Virus record (IMG/VR): IMGVR_UViG_3300001533_000754
Span: 1-32,028 of that record
Direction: 5' to 3' (one strand)
Length of the DNA stretch: 32,028 nucleotides
DNA from: a virus
Part shown: piece by piece, positions 1 to 5,652 of the stretch
Layout of the letters: each line of letters opens with the position of its first letter
Position numbering within the stretch: the first letter of the stretch is position 1
Made by a program: the position numbers and the translations under genes
The notes under the pieces: generated by a model
Seen by the model: the letters and a program-made list of their open reading frames with translations, nothing else
Databases searched by the model: none
Told to the model about the DNA's origin: nothing

Positions 1-12
1 AAGGGTAACGTA

Positions 13-519
13 ATGGAAAAATTAACAGACTTAACAAGTGATTTCGCTAAACTTAGTTTAGCGGAACAAAAAGCATTATTAGAAAACATGCAAAAAGATT
101 TCGCAACTAAAAAACAACAATACGAAAACGAACTTAACAACGCTATAAGAGACTTTGAAACAAAATGTAAAAGCATTTTTAACGACGCATTAAAGCAATA
201 TAACATTAAATCAATTAATCTACAAATTAGCTATAATGCCGAAAACAATGGCTATTTGGTTTATAGTAGTGTAGGTAAAAAGACTAAGAAACGAGGAGTA
301 AATAGCAATAATGAAATTATTGCGAATAATAAAGAATTTAAAACGTTTAATGAAGTGTTAAGTCACTTCTATAGTTTCAATAACGATTATATTAAAAGGG
401 AATATGGCACTGGCAATATAAGCAATTCCAAAAAATTGCTGGATTTCGTAAAAGAGAGCGGTATAATAAACCAATATTCAATTAACGGAATTGAATATAT
501 AGCCGACGTTTCGGAATAA
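13..519 (+). CDS. Hypothetical protein, 168 aa, helical N-terminus
   Basis: I do not recognise this protein. Residues about 10-60 are rich in Lys, Glu, Gln and Leu with a helical, probably coiled-coil pattern. A short strand-like stretch follows near residues 65-90 (INLQISYNAENNGYLVYSS), then a Lys/Asn-rich half with no Cys pairs, signal peptide or membrane segment. The start is supported by an AAGGG ribosome binding site 7 nt upstream at the window edge. It is followed after 38 nt by another small plus-strand gene, and the pair ends at the terminator at 847-880. Both genes are visibly richer in A and T than the operon starting at 1817, suggesting a different module or origin. Confidence 0.75.
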   Translation: MEKLTDLTSDFAKLSLAEQKALLENMQKDFATKKQQYENELNNAIRDFETKCKSIFNDALKQYNIKSINLQISYNAENNGYLVYSSVGKKTKKRGVNSNNEIIANNKEFKTFNEVLSHFYSFNNDYIKREYGTGNISNSKKLLDFVKESGIINQYSINGIEYIADVSE

Positions 520-557
520 TAACAAATATTTATTTAACCTATTAAAAGGGCAAAGAA

Positions 558-821
558 ATGACAGTAAATAAGGAAGTGAAACAAATGCAAGTAAAAAATA
601 TCGCAAATAAATTAATGCTATTAGACGAATTTCATTTAGAAACAATTAATAGCATTTTAGCGGGGGAAAAAACATATATCGAAATAGGTATGATTAATCG
701 AATTGCCAAAGTTTTTAACCCAAATATAGATTGTGATTATGTATTGCTTATAGGAATAATAAACGAACTGTTGGAAACGAAACAAAAATTAAATATGTTA
801 ATAGAAGGGCATTACAGATAA
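558..821 (+). CDS. Hypothetical protein, 87 aa
   Basis: A small, mostly helical protein of unknown function. The middle part (ETINSILAGEKTYIEIGMI) and the hydrophobic C-terminal stretch (CDYVLLIGIINELLE) suggest a compact helical fold, possibly DNA-binding, but I see no definite HTH motif. An AAAGGG sequence lies about 9 nt before the ATG. A second in-frame ATG at 585 is an alternative start. It is the last gene before the terminator at 847-880 and shares the AT-rich composition of the gene at 13-519. Confidence 0.65.
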   Translation: MTVNKEVKQMQVKNIANKLMLLDEFHLETINSILAGEKTYIEIGMINRIAKVFNPNIDCDYVLLIGIINELLETKQKLNMLIEGHYR

Positions 822-846
822 CTAAATAGCTAAATAGCAATATAGC

Positions 847-880
847 AAAAGAGAGTAATTAAATGTTACTCTCTTTTTTT
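847..880 (+). terminator. Intrinsic terminator, possibly bidirectional
   Basis: A perfect 9-bp stem (AGAGAGTAA at 850-858 pairing with TTACTCTCT at 866-874) encloses a 7-nt loop and is followed by six further T residues (875-880). Four A residues precede the stem (847-850), so it could also work on the minus strand. It sits 26 nt after the stop of the gene ending at 821 and closes the left-hand transcription unit. Confidence 0.88.
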
Positions 881-895
881 GTTTGTAACAAGTAA

Positions 896-992
896 CAAAT
901 AAATATTTATTCTGATGATCAGGCAAATAAATGTTTATGCCATCAGACAAATAAATGTTTATGCCATCAGTCAAATAAATGTTTATGTAATG
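896..992. repeat. Four tandem 24-bp iteron-like repeats
   Basis: Four copies beginning CAAATAAAT start at 896, 924, 948 and 972 (spacings 28, 24, 24). Copies 2 and 3 are nearly identical over 24 bp and share CAAATAAATGTTTATG and then CCATCAG. Copy 1 contains a perfect 14-bp palindrome, AATAAATATTTATT, where the others have the one-base variant with GTTTAT. Copy 4 diverges after GTTTATG. Repeats of this length and phase usually bind a replication initiator or a repressor. No protein partner is demonstrated here. Confidence 0.85.
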
Positions 993-993
993 T

Positions 994-1088
994 AATGCTA
1001 ATAACCTGATCCCCAACAATGTGAATATTAAAGAATGCTAATAACAATGCTAACAATGTTAGTTCTAAACCACTAAACCACTAAACCA
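994..1088. repeat. Short direct repeats and CTAAACCA triplet
   Basis: AATGCTAATAAC occurs at 994-1005 and again at 1034-1045, 40 bp apart. Partial copies follow (AATGCTAAC at 1046-1054), including a small inverted repeat CTAAC/GTTAG around 1050-1062. Three perfect tandem copies of CTAAACCA occupy 1065-1088. These extend the repeat cluster of the preceding 24-bp array. Their function is unknown. Confidence 0.7.
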
Positions 1089-1346
1089 CCTACAAATTAC
1101 AGAAATTATACAATGTATATACGTTTAATGTTATGTGTAAAATACAAAACAATTTGTATAGCCGCATTCCCTTACACACCTATATATATACATAGAACTG
1201 CAAATTTTGATATATATACTACGTTTCAAAGTAATAATTACTATTTTACTCTGGGGAAACAACTAACAATAATTTTTGTTGCAAACAACAATAACAATAA
1301 ATGAAACTCAAAAAAAAGTTAATCGAAAGTGCCAGCCCACCACCCA

Positions 1347-1398
1347 TGCGATTTTTCCTGCTAAGGGTGTTACCCATCCCCGACAGGATCGCATTTTT
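1347..1398 (+). other. Compound hairpin followed by T-run
   Basis: TGCGAT (1347-1352) and CCTG (1357-1360), separated by a TTTT bulge, pair with CAGG (1384-1387) and ATCGCA (1388-1393). Inside this, GGGT (1365-1368) and ACCC (1372-1375) form a 4-bp hairpin. Five T residues follow (1394-1398). This may be a plus-strand terminator or a structured leader or operator. The bulge makes a simple terminator uncertain. Confidence 0.45.
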
Positions 1399-1402
1399 CA
1401 AA

Positions 1403-1530
1403 GTAGTGTTGCCAAAACCACACCTCTTAGGGACTGGTTCACTACTGCTAAGGGACAACGTCACCACCTCTTAGGGACTGGGGTAGAATGTAGGTGCTTT
1501 ATTTTCGGGGGTTTAGGGTAGTGTTGCCAA
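1403..1530. repeat. 13-bp direct repeat flanking the 22-bp array
   Basis: GTAGTGTTGCCAA is found at 1403-1415 and 1518-1530, 115 bp apart, bracketing the CTWAGGG array. The inner part of the second copy (GTTGCCAA) is inverted at 1561-1568. Between these last two lies a short hairpin, AGTCT/AGACT (1541-1545 with 1550-1554). Confidence 0.7.
1426..1491. repeat. Three 22-bp units with CTWAGGGAC core
   Basis: CTTAGGG, CTAAGGG and CTTAGGG begin at 1426, 1448 and 1470, exactly 22 bp apart, each followed by AC. Units 1 and 3 share the longer word CTTAGGGACTGG. Related heptamers lie outside at 1361 (CTAAGGG) and 1512 (TTTAGGG), 65 and 42 bp away, roughly three and two periods. Two-helical-turn spacing places the cores on one face of the DNA, as expected for a cooperative DNA-binding protein. 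Confidence 0.7.
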
Positions 1531-1584
1531 TTCTAATAAGAGTCTAATAAGACTTTAAGTTTGGCAACGTTTGAATTGTTCAAT

Positions 1585-1616
1585 AAAAAAGGGCACAAGG
1601 TATTAGCTTACGCCCT
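1585..1616 (-). terminator. Minus-strand terminator-like hairpin
   Basis: Read on the minus strand, AGGGCGTAAG and CTTGTGCCCT form ten consecutive pairs (two of them G-U) around a 7-nt loop and are followed by six T residues (plus-strand A run, 1585-1590). On the plus strand the two G-U pairs become A-C mismatches, so the structure fits minus-strand RNA better. No minus-strand gene is visible just upstream (1617-1816), so it would end an antisense or small RNA, or block incoming transcription. Confidence 0.55.
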
Positions 1617-1769
1617 CTATGAACCACACTATTAGAAAGGATTACGTACATTGGTCACTACTCAACATACGGTATGCAATATAAGGAATATTTTTTACAG
1701 TTAAAAGGAATTGTTACAACAGGGTTTGTTATTATGGAGTGATAGGGTTAAGTTGTTGTATATATTTAT

Positions 1770-1786
1770 TAATTTTGTACTATGAT
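1770..1786 (+). promoter_or_regulatory. Candidate promoter core upstream of ssb
   Basis: The AT-rich stretch before the first early gene contains TATGAT (1781-1786), a reasonable sigma-70 -10 box. It also contains TAATTTTG (1770-1777), which matches the TAnnTTTG -7 box of Bacteroidetes promoters. No convincing -35 or -33 partner is seen at the right distance for either (TTGTAT at 1756 is weak). The position, 30-47 nt before the ATG, is suitable. Which type is real would indicate the host phylum, but the sequence does not decide it. Confidence 0.3.
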
Positions 1787-1816
1787 TTTTGTTGAATTTA
1801 TTATTAGGAGGTTTTT

Positions 1817-2194
1817 ATGTATTTGAACAATTTAGAGTTAATGGGTTATGTAGGCAGTGATCCTGAGCAGAAGACTGTAGGGGACAAGGCATTAGCCAAG
1901 TTTGCATTAGCGGTGAGCAGGGGTCGGGACTCTGATACATTATGGGTTGACTGTGATGTATGGGGCAAGCAGGCGGAGGTAGCTTTAAAGTACGTAAAGA
2001 AGGGTATGCCTTTATATGTCAGGGGTACTTTGAATATGCGTAGGGTCAAGCAGGGGGACGAGAGTTTTCGGACGTTTGTATCGTGCAGTGTATTTGACTT
2101 CCAGATGTTGGGTAGCAAGGGTGATGTAAGTACGAAGGTTAAGAGCAATAGCAAGGATGCTGAGGAGGGCAAAGATGGCGGAATCCCGTTCTAA
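1817..2194 (+). CDS. ssb: Single-stranded DNA-binding protein (SSB)
   Basis: A 125-residue OB-fold SSB. The N-terminus (LNNLELMGYVGSDPE), the central strand block (LWVDCDVWGKQAE, residues about 43-55) and the segment KGMPLYVRGTL match the bacterial/phage SSB family. A Ser/Lys-rich linker ends in an acidic tail, GKDGGIPF, the phage counterpart of the bacterial DDDIPF tip that recruits replication partners. It would coat single-stranded DNA during phage replication and recombination. The start is fixed by a strong TAGGAGG site. It opens the early operon immediately after the repeat-rich region and overlaps the next gene by 20 nt. Confidence 0.95.
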   Translation: MYLNNLELMGYVGSDPEQKTVGDKALAKFALAVSRGRDSDTLWVDCDVWGKQAEVALKYVKKGMPLYVRGTLNMRRVKQGDESFRTFVSCSVFDFQMLGSKGDVSTKVKSNSKDAEEGKDGGIPF

Positions 2195-2777
2195 ACGACA
2201 TGTAGTAATATGTGGTCCAGGCAGGGCTGGGACGAGTTTCATTATGAGCATGTTAACTGGCTTGGGGTTTGATACTGGTTTCAGCAGCACAAGGGAAATG
2301 TGGTTTAACCGGAGCAGGTGTGGCATGGAGTTCATCGGAGACCGCATTTTGGACGACAGTATGCCTTATTATGTCAAGAGAGCTTTTTACGCAACTTCGG
2401 GAGCATTAAAGGGTAGTATAGATGTTATAGATAGAATTGTTCTACCTGTTAGATCTGTGGGTGCTATTGCCTCTTCGAGAAAGGCTGTAGAGGAGTCTGG
2501 GGTCAAGGAGGGTGGATACCATTGGGCAGACAACGAAGGTCGTCAGGCAGTGGTTGCGGAGCGTGACATAGGCAGGACGGCGTGGATAGGCATAACGAAT
2601 GGTGTGCCTGTTATAGTGGCAGCATATCCACGTTTATTATTAGACAGGCGATATTTGCATACTTTTTTAAAGGATGTGACAGCAACGGAAATTGACAGGG
2701 GAGTATTTAATGTTGTGTATGACAAGGTTTTCGATAAAGATATTTTAAACAATAGTTATGGAAAGGGAGAAATATGA
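2175..2777 (+). CDS. Sulfotransferase-like P-loop protein
   Basis: A 200-residue protein with an N-terminal P-loop, GPGRAGTSF (residues 14-22), of the kind that binds the 5'-phosphosulfate of PAPS in sulfotransferases (GxxRSGTT). The following words LTGLGFDTGF, LPVRSVGAIASSRK, the GGYHW segment and the late AAYPRLLLDRRYLH fit bacterial and phage proteins annotated as sulfotransferase family. Sulfo-transfer has not been shown for this subfamily, and nucleotide kinase-like activity remains possible. I place the start at 2175, not the upstream in-frame ATG at 2157, because GGAGGG lies 5 nt before it. It overlaps ssb by 20 nt and joins the next ORF by ATGA. The PP-loop enzyme at 7273 belongs to the PAPS-reductase family, which hints at shared sulfur chemistry. 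Confidence 0.72.
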   Translation: MAESRSKRHVVICGPGRAGTSFIMSMLTGLGFDTGFSSTREMWFNRSRCGMEFIGDRILDDSMPYYVKRAFYATSGALKGSIDVIDRIVLPVRSVGAIASSRKAVEESGVKEGGYHWADNEGRQAVVAERDIGRTAWIGITNGVPVIVAAYPRLLLDRRYLHTFLKDVTATEIDRGVFNVVYDKVFDKDILNNSYGKGEI

Positions 2778-2950
2778 GGATATTGATGTTACAGAACAGT
2801 GCATGTATTCGGAATATTAAGTATTCGATAGCGTTGAGGGCGGCGGGGCATAGTGTTTCGCTGGCATACAGGGGCAATCCTACGAGGTACGTAGGGTTAC
2901 GATTATTAGTTAATTATTATGAAAGGGTTATCAATGAATACAGAAGTTAA
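2774..2950 (+). CDS. Short GT-B glycosyltransferase-like N-terminal fragment
   Basis: A 58-residue ORF. Its start (MRILMLQN, then YSIALRAAGHSVSLAYRG) looks like the first beta-strand and helix of GT-B glycosyltransferases, which normally run to 300-400 residues, so this is probably a remnant of a longer gene. It overlaps the sulfotransferase-like gene by ATGA and the next gene by 17 nt. It could still be translated as a small protein. Together with the GT2 gene at 3131 it suggests a glycan-related cassette. Confidence 0.5.
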   Translation: MRILMLQNSACIRNIKYSIALRAAGHSVSLAYRGNPTRYVGLRLLVNYYERVINEYRS

Positions 2951-3134
2951 TCAGCCGGTGGTGGCAGGAAGACCACCGACACTATGCCCTGTAATGATGG
3001 CAGGGCTTATAGCAAATCCCTCCATGACTATCAATAAGTTAAGACAGGGAGCAGATGTTTACCTGTGCGTAAAAAACAGATGTCAGATGTGGGATGAAAT
3101 TGCTGCGGATTGTGGGTTTAAGGTGCGGCGATGA
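2934..3134 (+). CDS. Small Cys-containing protein, 66 aa
   Basis: An unrecognised short protein with the pattern LCPVMMAGL ... CVKNRCQMWDE ... DCGF. A CP-x-M segment followed by a C-x4-C-x-M-W segment resembles small phage proteins that appear to bind metal, but I cannot name the family. I choose ATG 2934 because AAAGGG lies 7-8 nt upstream; ATG 2919 is an in-frame alternative. It ends 4 nt inside the following glycosyltransferase gene (ATGA), so the two are translationally coupled. Confidence 0.6.
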   Translation: MNTEVNQPVVAGRPPTLCPVMMAGLIANPSMTINKLRQGADVYLCVKNRCQMWDEIAADCGFKVRR

Positions 3135-3931
3135 TAGTAGCAATGATGTTATATAATGGTGAGCCATGGTTTGGCGAGTGTCTGATGTCGGTATATCAAC
3201 ACGTTGACAGGGTGGTGATAGGGTGCTCTAAAACAAAGCCTTCTATCCTGTCGAACAACTGGGAGATCGTTGAGTTCACGTGGGAAGATGATTACTCCAA
3301 GGCACGTAACCTGCTGATAAAGTTTGCCGAGACGAAGTGGGGGGCTGTTCACGATCACAAAAACCTGTGGCTCTATTGGATAGACCCTGATGAAATACTT
3401 ATTAGAGGCGAGTACCTAAGGCGTGCTATAGCTAATGAAGGATATCAGGCATACGAAATAGAGTATATGGTGCCGGGTCATGGGTTGCTCTATGATGGTG
3501 TTGTTGTTGAACGCCCTTGGATGCTGAGACTGTTCAAGGCAGGTATTGGTATTCGGTACGAAGGCAAGGTGCACGAGGAAGCAATTAGTACTATCGTAAG
3601 GAATAAGTATAAGATAGGCAGGGTGGCAAATGCGTATGTGTATCATCATGGATACGCCATCAGCAAGGACGATATGTACAGGAAGAACAAGATGTATGAG
3701 GCGAAGATACAAAAAGCTCTTGTCGTCGGTCTCCCCGATAACGAAAGGAGCAATCTGTGGTATCATTTAGGAAAGGAACAGTTATGTATGGGAAAGTTAG
3801 GCAGTGCTAAGAAATCTTTTGAGGAGTGCCTAAACTGCATGAATGAAGATAATTCGTTTGCAAAAGATAAAACAATTAAGTATATTAACGAAATAAAAGA
3901 AGGAAAGTATAATGCAATTAAAAGCGATTGA
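3131..3931 (+). CDS. Family 2 (GT-A) glycosyltransferase with TPR-like tail
   Basis: 266 residues. The N-terminal MIVAMMLYNGE and CLMSVYQHVDRVVIG give the opening Rossmann-like strands of GT2 enzymes. TWEDDYSKARN (residues 50-60) corresponds to the family's (F/W)xDDFSxARN motif, and WIDPDE (83-88) supplies the metal-binding DxD. The C-terminal part, LWYHLGKEQLCMGKLG followed by AKKSFEECL, is a tetratricopeptide-like helical pair, as in SunS-type and other enzymes that combine GT2 with TPR. It should transfer a sugar from a nucleotide sugar; the acceptor (phage protein, DNA or host surface) is unknown. It is coupled upstream by ATGA and overlaps the GroES-like gene by 20 nt. Confidence 0.85.
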   Translation: MIVAMMLYNGEPWFGECLMSVYQHVDRVVIGCSKTKPSILSNNWEIVEFTWEDDYSKARNLLIKFAETKWGAVHDHKNLWLYWIDPDEILIRGEYLRRAIANEGYQAYEIEYMVPGHGLLYDGVVVERPWMLRLFKAGIGIRYEGKVHEEAISTIVRNKYKIGRVANAYVYHHGYAISKDDMYRKNKMYEAKIQKALVVGLPDNERSNLWYHLGKEQLCMGKLGSAKKSFEECLNCMNEDNSFAKDKTIKYINEIKEGKYNAIKSD

Positions 3932-4280
3932 ATTTAAGCCGCTCTTCGACGATTTGCTTGTAATAGAGTTGAAACCGGAGCGAGAGCGATCAGGGATCAT
4001 TATCCCCGAAACGGTAAATGAGAAGAAACATATAGCACTGGTTGTCAGTGTCGGGCATGGCAGGATAGACCGCATGACAGGCACACTTAAAGGGATGTTG
4101 CCTAAGGTGGGTGATGTTGTTAAGTTCAGGGAAGTACCTGAGGAATTGGTGGAGGTTAGCGGAGACAAGTTCCTGCATATAAAGGAGTTCGATATAGAGG
4201 GCTTTTATACAGGCAGTCTGCAGCAGCAATATCGGAGTTTAATAGAAGGGCAGTACCCACAACTATTCACGGAGGAATAA
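3912..4280 (+). CDS. groES: GroES-like cochaperonin
   Basis: 122 residues with a Cpn10 core: FKPLFDDLLVIEL at the N-terminus, a mobile-loop-like segment RERSGIIIPETVNEKKH, VVSVGHGR, and LPKVGDVVKF with the conserved VGD turn. A C-terminal addition of about 30 residues (after IKEFDIEGFY) is absent from bacterial GroES. Phage cochaperonins such as T4 gp31 replace host GroES in folding the capsid protein with host GroEL. That role is inferred here; no GroEL gene lies in the window. The gene overlaps the glycosyltransferase end by 20 nt, with an AGGAAAG site just before its ATG, and is joined to the next ORF by TAATG. Confidence 0.92.
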   Translation: MQLKAIEFKPLFDDLLVIELKPERERSGIIIPETVNEKKHIALVVSVGHGRIDRMTGTLKGMLPKVGDVVKFREVPEELVEVSGDKFLHIKEFDIEGFYTGSLQQQYRSLIEGQYPQLFTEE

Positions 4281-4675
4281 TGCCGAAGATTAAAGACATA
4301 AAGAAGGGTTACAATGATCCTTTTGAGAATATTCGCAGCAATGGTTACGACGGAGAGACAACGTGGTCTTTGCAAATAAACATGGAAGCTATAACAGCCC
4401 GTGTTGTTGACGTACTTACAGAAAGAATGTCTGCATTTGTGCGGGACGAGATATTCAGCAAAGGTAAGTCTTACCCTGCTACGAAAGGAACGAGAGTCAT
4501 TAACGCTCTGACCGTGGACGAGCTAAATTGTTTAGCTGCCAAGACTGAGGTATTTAGCACTGTGCGGCTACCCAAGACCTATGAAGACTATATTCACTAC
4601 ACAGCAAAACAAGTAGTTCAGACCATAGCTTATGTTATGTTCAAGGATTTTGAGGGCAACAATGAAGAAGAGTAG
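4280..4675 (+). CDS. Hypothetical protein, 131 aa
   Basis: An unrecognised soluble protein, helical in the middle (ITARVVDVLTERMSAFVRDE) and near the C-terminus, with an acidic end (NNEEE). No cysteine pair or nucleotide-binding motif stands out. The start is well defined: GGAGGA lies 4 nt before an ATG that overlaps the GroES stop in TAATG. It overlaps the next gene by 14 nt, so the operon is continuous. Confidence 0.75.
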   Translation: MPKIKDIKKGYNDPFENIRSNGYDGETTWSLQINMEAITARVVDVLTERMSAFVRDEIFSKGKSYPATKGTRVINALTVDELNCLAAKTEVFSTVRLPKTYEDYIHYTAKQVVQTIAYVMFKDFEGNNEEE

Positions 4676-4886
4676 ATACCCTACGTTGTACGTGCAGTGT
4701 CTGGAAAATGGGCTAAAGTATGGGAATTTCTTTTATTACAAGAATACAAGGATGCTCATGGACAGACACTATAGCATAGCGAGGAATCAATATTATTTGA
4801 CTCCTGAGGGAATAGATAAGTTTAAAGAATTAGAAAGTAAAACTGTGGATCACTATGGACCACACAAAGTATATTGGTTAAATTAA
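4662..4886 (+). CDS. Hypothetical small protein, 74 aa
   Basis: A small Tyr- and Lys-rich protein, beginning MKKSRYPTLYV and containing YYLTPEGIDKFKELE, a helix-like element reminiscent of winged-helix C-terminal parts; no family is recognised. I use ATG 4662 (with GAGGG 6 nt upstream) rather than the longer in-frame ATG at 4632, which lies well inside the preceding gene. It is followed after 15 nt by the next gene. Confidence 0.65.
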   Translation: MKKSRYPTLYVQCLENGLKYGNFFYYKNTRMLMDRHYSIARNQYYLTPEGIDKFKELESKTVDHYGPHKVYWLN

Positions 4887-4901
4887 TAGAAAGGATTTAT
4901 T

Positions 4902-5093
4902 ATGAAGTCGAACAGATATGTAAAGATGGAAACAAGCATACAGGATGTGTTAGATGAGCTTGTAGAGGAAGTGTTTTTGTACAGGAACAAAACAGCATCG
5001 GAGCTAAAAGAGAAGTACGTGCCGGGCAGTACGGAAAGGTTGTTGCAAATCATGGGTAATTATATGCAGGAGTTGCTTAGTGGCAAGCAGTAA
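4902..5093 (+). CDS. Hypothetical helical protein, 63 aa
   Basis: A short acidic, helical protein (SIQDVLDELVEEVFLYRNK, then GSTERLLQIMGNYMQELL), without a recognised domain. AAAGGA precedes the ATG by about 7 nt. Its last codons overlap the GTG start of the DnaA-like gene by 14 nt, suggesting coupled translation. Confidence 0.65.
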   Translation: MKSNRYVKMETSIQDVLDELVEEVFLYRNKTASELKEKYVPGSTERLLQIMGNYMQELLSGKQ

Positions 5094-5646
5094 AGAGATA
5101 TTGGCGGCGGTAGCGTCTGTGTATGGCATAACAAAAGAGGAAATGCTCGGCATGTCGAGAAAGCGACCCTGCGTTGTAGCCAGACAGTGCTATTGTTATA
5201 TCCTCAACAGAACGCTTGGCTTTTCGCCACCTGAGATTGCAAAAGAAGTTGGTATGCACAGGACGACAGTGATATACAGCATAGATACGTATAGTCAGTT
5301 TATTAAGGTGTACCCAAAGGAAAGGGAAAGGGTGGCAAGGGTAAACAAGATGCTTAACGCCAAGGAAAGCCCTGACAGCACCAAGGACTATGTGGCGAAC
5401 GTATTGGTTGAAATAAAGGCAGTGGTAGTGGAAGGCAGGCAAAGCCAGATGTGTGAAAAGAACAGGGAAATATTTTCAAGTCTTATAGATCATGCCACAA
5501 AGTTAATTGAGGCACTGTGCAAAGACAAGGGCGACTGGATTGAATGGTGGCTCTATGAAGATGTTGAGAAGGTGGTGCATATAGACGGCAAACCTCGTGA
5601 CGTAGAAGACGTATATAGTTTTTTAGATTTTTTAAATAATAAGTAA
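5080..5646 (+). CDS. Orphan DnaA domain-IV-like DNA-binding protein
   Basis: 188 residues starting at GTG, with AGGAG 7 nt upstream. Residues about 5-70 resemble the C-terminal DNA-binding domain of DnaA: an LAAVASVYGITKEEML helix, RKRPCVVARQ (the basic loop and helix of domain IV) and GMHRTTVIYSI, matching the DnaA signature around RDHTTV. The AAA+ domain is absent, so it cannot act as a full initiator. Phages carry such orphan domains; they may bind DnaA-box-like DNA or regulate replication or transcription. The remaining ~115 residues are helical and unrecognised. It is immediately followed by the tRNA-like RNA at 5653. The arrays at 896-992 or 1426-1491 could be its targets, which is inference only. 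Confidence 0.8.
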   Translation: MASSKEILAAVASVYGITKEEMLGMSRKRPCVVARQCYCYILNRTLGFSPPEIAKEVGMHRTTVIYSIDTYSQFIKVYPKERERVARVNKMLNAKESPDSTKDYVANVLVEIKAVVVEGRQSQMCEKNREIFSSLIDHATKLIEALCKDKGDWIEWWLYEDVEKVVHIDGKPRDVEDVYSFLDFLNNK

Positions 5647-5652
5647 TCACAA

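Larger units (their letters stand above)
822..1816. other. Repeat-rich non-coding region, putative origin/control region
   Basis: About 1 kb without a credible gene on either strand. It holds, in order: a terminator (847-880), a 24-bp tandem repeat array (896-992), short direct repeats (994-1088), an AT-rich stretch with TATATATATA runs (about 1176-1220), a small hairpin (TTGTTG at 1276-1281 with CAACAA at 1286-1291), a GC-richer block (about 1325-1530) with a complex hairpin and a 22-bp-period array, an 8-bp inverted repeat (GTTGCCAA at 1523-1530, TTGGCAAC at 1561-1568), a minus-strand terminator-like hairpin (1585-1616) and a candidate promoter before ssb. Such density between a terminator and the first early gene is typical of phage origins and control regions. 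The origin role is inference. Confidence 0.6.

Noticed and set aside
896-992. CRISPR array
   Set aside because: The repeats are directly tandem without unique spacers of regular length, and no cas gene is near.
822-1019. Minus-strand ORF with the octapeptide-like repeat INIYLTDG
   Set aside because: The peptide repeat is a product of the 24-bp array (24 is divisible by 3). The ORF runs through the terminator hairpin and has no ribosome binding site.
1113-1521. Overlapping small ORFs on both strands
   Set aside because: Composition is not protein-like, the ORFs overlap each other, starts lack ribosome binding sites, and the region is filled with DNA repeats.
1846-2347. Minus-strand ORFs overlapping ssb and the sulfotransferase-like gene
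   Set aside because: They lie antisense to well-supported genes with ribosome binding sites and show no recognisable domains.
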